From contig CM028377.1 in the NCBI GenBank assembly GCA_013146195.2, positions 62,952,285-63,016,284 on the forward strand: a stretch of 64,000 nt of DNA, read 5' to 3'. The notes under the pieces were generated by a model that was given only the letters and a program-made list of their open reading frames with translations, did not search any database and was not told where the DNA came from. The stretch comes from Codonopsis lanceolata. Lineage: Eukaryota > Streptophyta > Magnoliopsida > Asterales > Campanulaceae. A program made the translations under genes and the position numbers. Below, piece after piece: positions 1 through 10,786 of the stretch (within the stretch, counting starts at the first letter, position 1; each line of letters opens with the position of its first letter).

Positions 1-365
1 TCAAATATCTGGTAGGCCTTTATATGTTTTTGCTAAAAAAACTTTCCTTTTGTAGGCATGCTCTGAAAGTTTGGAATAAGGAGGTTTTCGGAAACATCTT
101 TTCTAATATTTAGAAAGCAGAAGATGAAGTTCAATGTGCTGAATCTAATTTTGAGGCTTCCCGCAATTCAGACGATCGAATTGCTATGAACCTGGCTCAT
201 GCTAAGCTTAAGCAAGCTATTAAAATTGAGGAGAATTATTGGCGTCAGAAAGCTAAAATCAAATGGCTTAAGGATGGCGAAGGCAATTCAAAACTTTTCT
301 TTGCTTCAGTCCAGCAAACCCGTCGCCAGCTCCATATTCATTCCATTCAAGGTGCTGATGGGTAG

Positions 366-2810
366 TATGTAACGGATGATAATGATATCAAAACTCAGGC
401 TGTGCTTCACTATCAATCCCAGCTTCAAGCCGAGCCTACTGTTGATAATGATAGGCTTCTCACCATTTCTTCTCTCATCTCGACCGATATGAATTCTACT
501 CTGGCAGCTTACCCAACTTATGATGAGGTTAAAAACGTTGTTTTCTCATTGAATGGAGATAGTGCAGCTGGCCCGGATGGATTCTCTGGCTTATTTTTTT
601 CTCACTGCTGGGATATTATTGGTCCTGATCTTTATGTTGCGGTATTGGAATTCTTTTCGGGTTTCTCTCTTCCTAAAAGCTGGACTAGTACCCTCATTAT
701 TACAATCCCGAAAACCTCTCATCCGTCTTCTTTTGGGGATTTCAGACCCATTAGTGTTTGTAACTTCAGTAACAAGATAATCTCCAAGATTCTTGCCACC
801 CGTCTGGGGTGTATCCTTCCTGTTATAATTTCTCCTAATCAAAGCAGGTTTGTTAAAGGCCGAGTGTTACAGGATAACATTCTCCTCGCCCAAGAATTGA
901 TGACTAATCTTGATAAGAAGACTTTGGGGTCCAACATTATTTTGAAGCTTGATATGAGTAAAGCTTTTGATCGGGTTAATTGGCATTTTCTTATAAAAGT
1001 TCTCCGTCGATTTGGATTTTGCGAGACTTTTATTGACATGATTTGGAGATTAATTTCTGATAACTGGTTTTCGGTCCTAGTCAATGGCGCTCCTACTGGT
1101 TTTTTTCATTCTACGAGAGGCCTTCGTCAGGGGGATCCCCTTTCCCCAGCTTTATTTATTATAGCAGCAGAAGTGCTCAGTCGCAGTTTGAATGAGTTGC
1201 ATTCTTCAAATCCCCATGTTTCTTACTCATCTACTAGTGGTTGTCCAGTTATATCCCATTTGTCCTTTGCAGACGATATAGTCATTTTTTGTAACGGCAG
1301 CCTTCAGTCTCTGGCCAAACACCATCAGCTCCTTTCTGATTATGAACAGCTTTCCGGGCAGGCCATCAATGTTAGCAAAAGCAGTTTTACTGTTTCTCCA
1401 AAGCTAGCCTCCACCCGCATTGTTTCAATAGCATCCTGTTTGGGATATGTTAGAAAGGAGTTCCCTCTGATATATTTAGGCTACCCTTTATTTAGTGGCG
1501 GGAAACTTAAAAAATACTTTGATCCGCTCATTTTGAAGCTTCGTTCTTGCATTGATTCTTGGATCGGAAATTTCTTATCGGCAGCTGGAAAAATTACTCT
1601 CATCAATTCTGTTCTGCAATCTGTTACGGCCTATCATATTGCTGCCATTGACCCCCCTAAGTCTGTTATCCGGATGGTTGAAAATCTACTTGCTAATTTC
1701 TTTTGGGGCCAAATCAATCAGAAAAATCGTGCCCATTGGATTGCCTGGTCCCAATGTTGTTCTCCCGTCTCTGAAGGAGGAGTTGGAATTCGGCCTCTTC
1801 ATGAGATTACCAAGGCTTATTCCGCTAGCATCTGGTGGAGATTTCGAACTCGTAGCTCTCTCTGGTCCAGATTTTTCATGGCTAAATATTGTCGACTTCA
1901 TCATCCTGCCCAAACTCCTTTGAACGGGTCTCATGTTTGGCGTCGAATGATATCTATTCGGCCTTTTGTGGAGCAACATATGCATTGGTTAATTGGTCGT
2001 GGGCAATGCTCTCCATGGTTTGACAATTGGTTAGACGATGGTCTTCTTCTTCGGCCGCCTGATGTTGTTGCTTCTTCAGTGCGCGATTTATTTACTGATT
2101 GTTCAAATCTGGATCCCTCGATTGCTGCCCGGCTTCCTGCTCGAGACATCCAGCGAATTCAGGCCCAAGATTGTTACCTTCATGATTCTGAGGATATTGC
2201 TTGCTGGAAGCTTTCCTCTTCTGGCCGATTCTCTATGTCATCTGCTTGGCATTATCTTCGTAATCACAACCCTGAATTACTTATTGCTAAAATCTATTGG
2301 CATTCTAAGCTCCCCAAGAACATAAGTGTTTTTATGTGGAAACTCTTTTTTCGCCGGTTACCTATTGATGAAGCTCTTCTTAAAAGAGGTTTTAACATGG
2401 TCTCTCGGTGTTATTGTTGTTCCTCTAATTCAACTGAGACCTTCAACCATGTCTTTCTTCATTGCCAGATCGCTGCTCATGTTTGGTCCGTCTTTGAATC
2501 TGAATTCCAAGTGCTGAGCTATAAGTCATCTATCCACCACTGTTGTCTTTCATGGTGGCTTTTTCATCCGAAATCTATGCCACACATTGTTCTTCCCTCT
2601 TTGATCCTTTGGCATGTTTGGAAAAATAGAAATTCATTCTTTTTTGATGGGCATGGTCACTTGGCCAACTCCCTTATTGTCTCTATTCGGAAAGACTTAG
2701 CTGCTTTGTCTGACTCATTTTTCAGCCCCACGGCTTTATGCTCCAATCAGTTGAGCCCTTCAGCTACGCGTATTGTTAAATGGATCCCCCCCCTCTCATT
2801 TGAAGGTTAA
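366..2810 (+). pseudogene. LINE ORF2 reverse transcriptase (copy A)
   Basis: Reverse transcriptase for target-primed reverse transcription. Visible motifs in order are AAGPDGFSGLFF, a KxxSFGDFRPIS-type block, LKLDMSKAFDRVNW, GLRQGDPLSPALF, the catalytic FADDIVIF (aspartates at 1272-1277) and a C-terminal zf-RVT region (SAWHYL, MWKLFFRRLPIDEALLKRGF). The same frame runs upstream to base 1 but is broken by TAG stops at 111-113 and 363-365, so the ORF is a relic. There is no natural ATG start; it is simply the longest open stretch. It ends at 2808-2810, where a frameshift separates it from the RNase H part. Confidence 0.92.
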
Positions 2811-3291
2811 ATTAAATACGGATGGGGCTTCTCGTGATAACCCTGGTATTAGTGGGGGTGGCGGCATAGTTTGTAATTCTCATGGAGATCTGGTATATGC
2901 CTTCTCTTCCTATTATGCTCAATCTACAAATTCTGTTGCTGAAGTCAAAGCTTTGTTGGAGGGTGTGAAATGGCTTAAAGGAGCTGGCTATAGGGATGCC
3001 ATTATTGAGATTGATTCCAAGGTTCTTGTTGAATGTCTCACAGCAAATCACAAGTTCCCCTGGAAATGTTGGGCGATTCTTCACCAGGTTAAAGATATCC
3101 AACGGGAGATGAATTTTTTTATCTGTCACTGCTTCAGGGAATCTAATAGTGTTGCGGATCTTTTTGCCAATTTGGGCTGCAACTCCTCTACTTTTCTCCA
3201 GTTTCATGATGTTTCTTCATTGCCTCCCCGTATACGTGGTTCTATTGCTCTGGATAAAGTTGGTACTCCATACATTAGACGTAGGCCTTAA
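2773..3291 (+). pseudogene. LINE ORF2 RNase H domain (copy A)
   Basis: C-terminal RNase H of the LINE polyprotein (RVT_3 type, also seen in plant 'non-LTR retroelement RNase H-like' proteins). Acidic catalytic positions are visible in KLNTDGASRDNPG, AEVKALLEG, IEIDSKVLVE and NSVADLFANLG. It should be fused to the RT upstream. The shift lies in or next to a run of eight C at 2786-2793, a typical indel site. The stop is at 3289-3291, followed by the LINE 3' UTR. Confidence 0.88.
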
Positions 3292-3450
3292 GTTTTCTTT
3301 TTCGTCTTTTCTTTGTATTTCCTTTTCGAGGTCAGGCTTCTTTGTCCTCCCATTTATAAGGGTCAGGCTGATTGTCCCCCTCAAATTTGTTCTTATTTTT
3401 ATTTCTAATAAAATCTCGCAGGGTGCCGCCCCTGTTTCCTAAAAAAAATA

Positions 3451-5690
3451 TGAAATTCCTATTTGACACTTAGGATTATATATATGAACCTGACCCTAAC
3501 TTATCACTCTCGTGCATCAAAAACGTCAATTTATCACAATGGTGAGTGTGGGTCCCAACGGGCACAATAATAAGCTAGAAAGGGGGGGTTGAATAGCTTA
3601 TTATACACTTAAAAACTTTTAAGTAAGTTCTTTGAAAGATACTTACAATCTATTGAAAAGATTGAAGTAGCGGAAGACTTTCAAAGTAGCTGTTTCAAGT
3701 CTGCCGATAAGGACTACCGGTAGACCTTTGACGAGTTACTTAAGTTCTGTTGTATAAAGTATAAAGATAACTAAAGTAATAAACAGTTCAAACAGTAGAC
3801 AAACAGTAAAGAAATAACACAAGTAATTTGACATGGTTCACACTATAAAGAGTTCTACGTCCACCACCAAGGCAGTCAACCTTGGATTTAAATAGTGCAC
3901 TATATTTTCCACTAGATCTATTACAAAGAATACTCCTAATGGATCGTGTACAAAATATTGACTTGTGTTTGGGGACTAAGGAATTAAATATTTGTATAAA
4001 CAAGATATTTAATTCGTGCAGAAGTATAGTTATTGAATGAATAACAACAAAAAGTAGAGAAATAAATGTTGATGCACGGCTTCTTGTTGCTGATGAGGAC
4101 TTCTAGATCTGTTGAGGATCTCTTGAATGCACTGAGTAGTAAGACTTGGAGTTGTATAGTTTCAGAGCAATCCTTTAAGTGTCCGATGTATTGTCTTTTT
4201 TTGTGTCCAGTCTTCAATGGCAGCATTTATAGCAGGTGCATTCAAAAAGATCCGTTGGAGAAGATGAAGACTGTAACAGCTCTGCAAGGTAAAATGCATT
4301 AAATGCATGGGGCTGTTAGTCAGGAATTTCGTCTTCACAGATATCTAGAGCAAGGAATGATTTCTGAGATCTTCTAAAACTTGGGCAATCTGGGTGTCAG
4401 ATCTGAGAGTTGTTACAGACAGTAGGTGACAGTCTGCTTTCCTGCTTTCACTGTTCAGTTTGCAAAAAGTCTTCCTGCTTTTCGGAAAGCTGCTTTCGAC
4501 GGGCTTGATGTGTCAGGGAATGTCTTAGATAAATTCAAACAGTGATGAAGATAAATTTGAATTAATCCATTGAGTCATTGCTGGATAGGACACGTCATGA
4601 TAGACCAGGTGGACACAAGGTCTGTCGTTGTGTGTTGAAGCAGGTCTTCCGGTAAAGCTTTTGAAGAGGTCTTTTGCTGAACCTGTGAAGTCCTATTAAA
4701 AACTATACTTGGCAAAGTTCTATACACAGTTGCCACGCTAATCGATACGCAGCCCGATTAGCCACTGAAGTATAAAACTAGGGTAATGAACTGAACAGAT
4801 ATAAATCTAACATAAGAATCAACAGTGAGCCATTGTATGACATATGCATTTGGCCGTGCAGCTATCTGCACCTATAGGTCTTTACTACTCATGATTCCAT
4901 TCATTTGGTCAAATCTAGACAGTAAAGAGGTTGATAATCATCATGATCAACAAGAATTAAATGAATAAAAATATATTGAGCAGTAGATTCAATACAAGTT
5001 ACCTCCCAATTCCTAGTTTAATGAATGGTTAGTTCATCCTTGAAGATGAACCAATCAGCGAGATGAAAGAATACATGAATCGATCTTCGAAACTATAATT
5101 ACAAATACTAATTGTGTATTATAAACTAAAATTGGTGTTAAAACCGTCTGCAAACCCGTACCAAAAATGTCTTCGGCTTTAGGCTACATGTCTTCAATAT
5201 ATATCAAGGTGTTTGAGGTGGAGGAGGAGGTTCAGTCAGGGTCCAACTCCCTTATGGCGGTTACTGGGTATCTTGCGGGGCCAAGGTCTTCATAGAATGC
5301 GGCCGGAAGGCCCTTCATCCGGCAGAGATTGTACGTTGGAGACCTTGCGGGGGCAAGGTCTCATACCCTTGCGTCCGCAAGGGGTTTAAGACTTCAATTA
5401 AACCTTTTTTCATTATTTGCACTTTGCACCCTTTCTCGAAATCTTCAATAAAAGCCTTGTAATTCCTATAATTTCACCTAAAACCCTGAAACTCACAATA
5501 TAGCTCAAAACACATATTAGTAGCCAAAAGTCTCGTGGAATTGCTATTTCTAAGCTATAAAAGTACCCGATAAACACGTATAAAATACGTCTATCACCGC
5601 CCATGTTTCCCTAAAAAAAGAGTTAATATATAAGAGTAATATTTGCTTTGTAAAGAAACTAATGTATTAACTAAATTCATTGGTCTCGAA
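3451..5690. repeat. Unclassified repeat-like DNA, no gene seen
   Basis: About 2.2 kb without a credible gene. The block begins after the LINE tail and includes a stretch at 3575-3600 (AAAGGGGGGGTTGAATAGC) of a kind I associate with plant copia-type LTR sequence. That association is from memory and weak. At 5215-5400 there is a G+C-rich patch with several GGCCAAGGTCT/GCAAGG-type words in both orientations. No coding frame longer than about 80 codons looks protein-like. Confidence 0.3.
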
Positions 5691-5694
5691 CTGT

Positions 5695-6440
5695 ACCTGA
5701 CATGTGTTGTAGTGAACTCTGCTCTCAATATGGAACATCTCGTTGTCAAAGTCCACCACTGGGTTTGATGCTACACAATTTGGTCCATGGTTGTCCTTTG
5801 CGATTCGTAAGATATCTGGGTTTATATGAAGGTATGATCTTGTTAAAACCCTGTCAAAAGAAGAAACCTTAGAAGGAATGCAAGGCAGGGCCTCGCGAAA
5901 CTCTCAAGCATGAGAGTAAGTCTTAAACTTGTAGAAAGCAAAATGATAGAGTTTCGTTGTGTAAAGTGAGCGTACCTTTTAAATAAAGCTTTGTAAGGTA
6001 TATATAGCCCTTTGGGAGTGAAATCCGACCTGAGTCTTTACTATGGAGAGATCATAGGTCTTTATGACCATATATGCGGGTTGACCGCGTAACTGACAGA
6101 GTCGTGACTTAAATCTCGGGCTCGAGAATTATGAGGCAATTGAGTTTGGAATGAATATCCGACTATTCGAGTAGCCTTGCTCCCTGCTCTATCAGATCTA
6201 TAGAAAGATTCTTGTTCAGAATGTATGTAGGATGTTCACCTCGGGTTATCCTACTCGGGTGACCTCTTTCCTGATCTCTGTCTTCCACGTGCGTAACAAG
6301 TGAAGGCACATGTGCTTGGCTCGTGACCAGGATTTGGGTCGAGCTCATCAGTGGCCCCCTGCTCCTTGTTCGCCGGGTATTTATGCTCTGTGGAAGGAGC
6401 ATGTTTGTAATTTTGTTGTAGCATGAATTGGGGAGCAGAA
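5695..6440 (-). mobile_element. LTR-like segment, Ty3/gypsy type, minus strand
   Basis: Read on the minus strand this looks like the promoter to U5 part of a plant gypsy-type LTR. There is a TATA box (GGGCTATATATACC) at about 5998-6010, then TTACTCTC, TTTCGCGAGGCCCTGCCTTG (5880-5905) and AACCCAGATATCTTAC (about 5810-5825). The same ordered blocks occur on the plus strand at 22480-22620, so the two are diverged relatives in opposite orientation. I cannot define the LTR ends or pair it with an internal region. Confidence 0.45.
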
Positions 6441-6599
6441 CACTTATTTATTTTTGATGTGATCCTAGTGAGGGGAGTTGGTTTGTTGGTGATAGTTGAT
6501 GTGTTCGAAACACCGGTTGCAGAAAGCTAGAAGGCTCTTCTAGGGTGACGTCAGCTAGGTACAGTCTCATGATGGGTCGCGTCTTTTTGAGGTTTGCAT

Positions 6600-7500
6600 T
6601 GATGACATGCTTGATTGGGAGTGTCACAGCCGCCATTGTTTGAATTTGGAAAAGCCTTGGGCATGTAATTTGATTGTTTTTTCCTCAAATTCTTCCTATA
6701 AAAGGGGAAACCTAGCCTCTTTACACTTTTTTACCGCATTCTCGTCTTCAAACTCTTTTTATCCATCGGCATTTCTTTCGTTTGCACTTGATTCCTCCAG
6801 CAATGAATCCTCCGGCAAACGGATCATCCTTCACTGTAACCTGTATCATTTTCAAATTTCTCCTTCCGGCAAACTCATCCATGTTCAACGCACAAGTAAG
6901 AATCGTTATTTGCTTTAATTTTCCTTTTTCTGAACATGTCTTGAATATTTCCAAATTTATGGGTTTCTCCATGCATGTTCTTCACATTCATCTTTTCTTG
7001 GTTGAGTTTTTGAGTTCTTCCTTCTAGATTAGGGTGGTTCTCAGGGAAATCGAGGAATTTCGGGGAAAATCACCATTTCCGTTAAGGCCTTTTAATGAAG
7101 ATCTTCCTTCGATCGCTTGTAGGATGTCTTCTCCTCTTCGCCTGTTTGATGAGGGTTCTGATCACGAGCAAGAGGCATATGATTATGATCATGGTGCTTA
7201 GAAAAGTAATGCACCAACAGATTCTGAAAAGACTAGCTCTGATGTACATGTTCTTAAGGGAAGGAATACTCAGGAAGCGAGCAGTTGAGCTACTCTTGGA
7301 AGGATTGTGAATGATGTAACCACCGATCAGGGTGATGAGGCGGATGAGGCAAGCTCGAATGGGATCCCAAGGGAGGAGGAATTGACTGGCCAACCACGGG
7401 CAGTACGGAGAAACCATAATGAAGATAATTATGATCTGAGCTCACTTGTTCATTGGGAGTCGATTGATTCCGTAGTGGAGGTCGGTGTGAGGTTCCCGGG
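6600..7500 (+). pseudogene. Decayed retroelement-type coding region
   Basis: A TATA-like TCCTATAAAAGGGG at 6693-6706 is followed by an ATG at 6803. A second, more protein-like frame starts with ATG at 7124 (MSSPLRLFDEGSDHEQE) and reads to about 7495, rich in acidic residues, but it is broken by stops at about 7199 and 7287. I do not recognise the product. The surroundings (LTR-like DNA on both sides, a PMD gene downstream) suggest a retroelement or PMD-associated ORF. No function is assigned. Confidence 0.3.
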
Positions 7501-7559
7501 TCGCGACCTGCGCCCCGCGCGCCCTTGGATAGGGGTGCGCGTACGTGCGGATGCGGGAC

Positions 7560-8003
7560 ACCACTGCTCTCATTCCACCCTCCCTTGTTTAGGGGAAGAC
7601 GAAATCAAAAGTGCGAGAGGAGTGCTGTCTATGTTAGCGCGTTGGAATGCGCCTCGGTTGCCTTTAGTGGATTTTTTATCCAGTATGGGAACTTATGGTT
7701 TCCCGCATCAAGTTATCCCTTTTTTAGGGGATACCAGGATATGGGAATGCATTACCCTTTCATTCCCATTTTCCTTTTTTTAGGGGAAAACGGAAAAGTG
7801 CAAGAAAGGATATTGCGGCGCCCCTACTATGGATTTTATTAAAAATAGTCTTATGGCCCGTTTCAGATCATTATGGGATCTTTGGGTTTCCCGCATCAAG
7901 TTATCACTTTTTTAGGGGATACCAGGATATGGGAATACATCACCCTTCCATTCTCATTCTCCCTTTTTTAGGAGAGGACGGAAAAGTGCAAAGAAGGAGT
8001 GGC
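7560..8003. repeat. Degenerate tandem repeat, period about 188 bp
   Basis: Two clear copies, 7687-7813 and 7875-8003, share GGTTTCCCGCATCAAGTTAT, GGGGATACCAGGATATGGGA and ACGGAAAAGTGCAA in the same order. A third partial copy lies at 7560-7620. Each copy ends with a TTTTTTAGGGGA block. Confidence 0.75.
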
Positions 8004-8009
8004 CCCACT

Positions 8010-9330
8010 GGATCTGAAAGTTTTAGAGTCGCCATCATTATTTTAAGGCAAAAATAAAGCAAAACCAGAAAAAGAAAAATAAACCAGAGAAAAAAAAACG
8101 GGTTCGGAGGCTAAGTTACGAGTTGGGAAGGTGCTAGGCACCCAACTCGCCCTTTCGGTCTCAAAAGTGGTTTTTGGCTGAAGTATGCTCATTGTTATAT
8201 TTATTTAGCAAATAAATAAAGCATTAAAAGACAGGAAATTAAAACAAATACATCTGTGGCTACATTATTTACGGACTTGCAGCCATTTCCTTACAATAAT
8301 TACAAATGTACTTAAAAATATTTGGCCATTATAACGGCTCTTTTACATAATATTTTCTATACTAATCCGGGCATCACAACAGCTTATATTGACTACATTG
8401 TGCCAGATTTAAATAACAACTTTAAAATAATAAATGAACAGAAAAGTAAATAAATAAATAAATAACGCCCTTAAAGGCTTTTACCTTTTAGAGCGGTAGT
8501 GTGCTCACTCTGTCCTTCAGGGAGAGGGAATCTTTTTTGTTGTTTGTTGTGTGATTGTTGTTTTGATTTGGGCATAGTGACTGCTTATTTCTGTGACTTT
8601 TGGCTTGTATACTCGGGCAGTGTGACAGCTTATTTTGGTAGGTTTTGGCCTTTTTGGTTGGGCGGAATAAAGGCTAAGTTTTTGGGTTTTTCAGCTCATT
8701 ACTCGGGCAGAGTAACGGCTTACTTTGGGATTTTTGCGCCGGGGAAGTGAGGTGGATACCTAACAACTAGGCTAGGGATCACTTATGACCGGTGAATATT
8801 TATTTTGGCGGAGTTTGGACGGGGTTTGGAGACTTTTAGTGGGCTTCACTCACCTATCTCACACCTCTCGCTAATCTCTCGGCGTCGCAGAGCGACAGAG
8901 TTTCCTCTCGGTTTTTCTCTACCGATTTTCTGAACAAATGAGAAGGGAGCCCAGCTCTCTTATTTATAGGTCGGAGTGAGGAGTCATCCGGTATTTGTGA
9001 ATTTCCTTCAGCCGCTGCCTTCGATTGTACACCGAGCTTCACCGAGTGCACAATGCGTTAAGTAAGAGAGCCACTGTAGCAGAGCTGGCGCGGCAATATC
9101 CTCCCCTTGGTGCGGCGCCCAGCCTTCTTTTAGGCCGCGCCAAGTCTCCTGTTCCTCTTTCATTTTTGACACTTTCACCCCTCGCAGTTCACTGTTTTGC
9201 GCATCCTGCTTTGCCTTTCGCATTTTTAACTCATGTAACTTAACATTTGTTAAGTTTGAACAGTTCTTGATATCACATGTCAGAGTCACATACCAGGGGT
9301 ACGAAATTGGGGTGTTTACAGAGCCCCTCA
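8010..9330 (-). mobile_element. Second LTR-like segment with a minus-strand promoter
   Basis: On the minus strand a TATA-like CCTATAAATAAGAGAG sits at about 8955-8970, followed downstream by a CT/GA-rich leader, which is the layout of an LTR promoter and R region. The block at 8020-8160 (GTTTTAGAGTCGCCATC, then GGTGCTAGGCACCC) is of a kind I remember from many plant retroelement sequences. A microsatellite-like AATAAATAAATAAAT is at 8447-8466. Boundaries and family are uncertain, and no protein is encoded. Confidence 0.35.
8565..8735. repeat. Short degenerate minisatellite
   Basis: Three spaced copies of a (G)GGCAGWGTRACNGCTTAYTTT-like word occur at about 8571, 8613 and 8706. A more diverged copy lies between them around 8660. 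Confidence 0.5.
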
Positions 9331-10480
9331 ACGATGGAGTCTACGGGTAACCCAAGGCTTATTGAGTAGACGAACATCGTTGATAAACAATAGACTCTCC
9401 AATTTCGTTCAATTTAAAACGGGAGAGAAATGCAATTGGTAGCAGTTATAATGCACAGTTTATCATGCTATCCAAACTCCATAACCTAGACATATTTAGT
9501 CAGTTATAAAAGGTTATCGTAGTTTTTAAGCAGATATGAATTTAAAGTGCTTTGATGGTCGGACCTACTAGTGTAGGCTGCCTACGTATTCCTTATTAAA
9601 GGAAATCAGACCAAACGTAGTTCAGGCCAAAAACCTAAACTACAACCAAATGAGGATGTTATGTCCTTCAGGTCAAAACCGATCAAGAACACAACAGGAA
9701 AAAGATTTTTGTGTTTTTCGAAAAAGCCGTATTAAAACGGTCGAGAACGGCCGCCCAAATACGGTATGAAGATTTGAATGTTTTTCGGGAACCATATTCC
9801 GACCGGTCAATACCTTGTCATCGAAACATGTTAAGAAGAATTTTCAAAATTGTGTCTGGCTGGTCAATACCTTGTTTCCAAACATAACCAGAAAACTTTC
9901 AAATTTCCAGAGAACTGTACTCGACCGATAAAAATTCGTCGTTGAGCACGACAAAGAAAACTTTCTTCAAGTATTTTCAAAAATTGGTAAAAAGATCATT
10001 CTTTTTCCTTTCCTTTTTTCTCGCTCTCTCTGTTTTTTTTCTTTTCAAATATTCCTCTCTTTTTTTTTTTTGAAATATTCATCTTTTTTTTGTTTTTTAA
10101 AATATTCCTCTTTTTTTTTTTTTGAAATATTCCTCTTTTTTTTTTTTTTTGAAATATTCCTCTCTTTTTTTTTTTGAAATATTCATCTTTTTTTTTTTGA
10201 AAACAAAACTTTCCTTTTAAAGGAAATTATTCTAAAGTTAAGGTAAGAATACTGTACCTGACTTACCTTTTCGCGTCCGGGTGGCTGTCACGGATTCGGC
10301 TGATTCTGGTATTTCTGCCGCTCTTGCCTTTTAAGGCTGGGGATTTTATTTATTTTTCTCTTTTTTCTTTCTTTTTTTTCTCTTTTTCTCTTTTTTCTGC
10401 CACTTGAAGAGATTTTTTTTTTTGACTTTGTGGCTGACTTGCTGGGGATATTTTCTTTTGTCCTTGGATGGATGGCCATT
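9331..10480. other. Non-coding stretch with a T-rich minisatellite
   Basis: No gene seen. From about 10040 to 10200 a run of T(9-14) blocks alternates with GAAATATTCCTC/GAAATATTCATC, giving about six copies of a unit near 28 bp. At 9710-9960 two or three diverged copies of a CCGGTCAATACCTTG-type word occur. Beyond this I see nothing to call. Confidence 0.5.
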
Positions 10481-10786
10481 AATTTTTGGTTAACAAAATT
10501 AATTTCGTTAACTCTTCGTTAAGCTCAGGGACCATTTTGAAAACTTTGAAATTTGAGGACTAAAGTGTAGCAGCTTCAAATTTTGGAGGGGGAAAAGGAA
10601 AATTCCCTTTGCCACCCTTTATCATGGACGGGAGTGAGGGAGAGGAGCTACTGCTCCCTCCTTTTTTTCTTTCTTCTCTCTGCTTCGGCTCGCCATTGTT
10701 GCTGCCGTCTGTTTTCCTTTCTTATTTCTTCAATTTTGCTCCTTTTCTCAGTTTTTTTCCGCCAATTTCAGTGTTTTGTTTAGAAG

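Larger units (their letters stand above)
1..3450 (+). mobile_element. L1-type LINE copy A, cut by the window edge
   Basis: This is a plant L1-like non-LTR retrotransposon on the plus strand. Coding sequence is already open at base 1, so the 5' part lies outside the window. The order is an ORF2 linker region, reverse transcriptase, a zinc-binding RT-associated region, then RNase H. The 3' UTR has an AATAAAAT signal near 3407 and ends near 3450 in a short A-rich tail after the motif GCAGGGTGCCGCCCCTG. The same 3' end occurs in the two minus-strand copies at 14.2 kb and 23.5 kb, so all three belong to one family. In-frame stops and a frameshift mean this copy cannot make its own protein. Confidence 0.92.

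Noticed and set aside
5215..5400. Organellar DNA insertion suggested by the G+C-rich patch
   Set aside because: I recognise no plastid or mitochondrial gene in it; the inverted GCAAGG words fit a repeat better.
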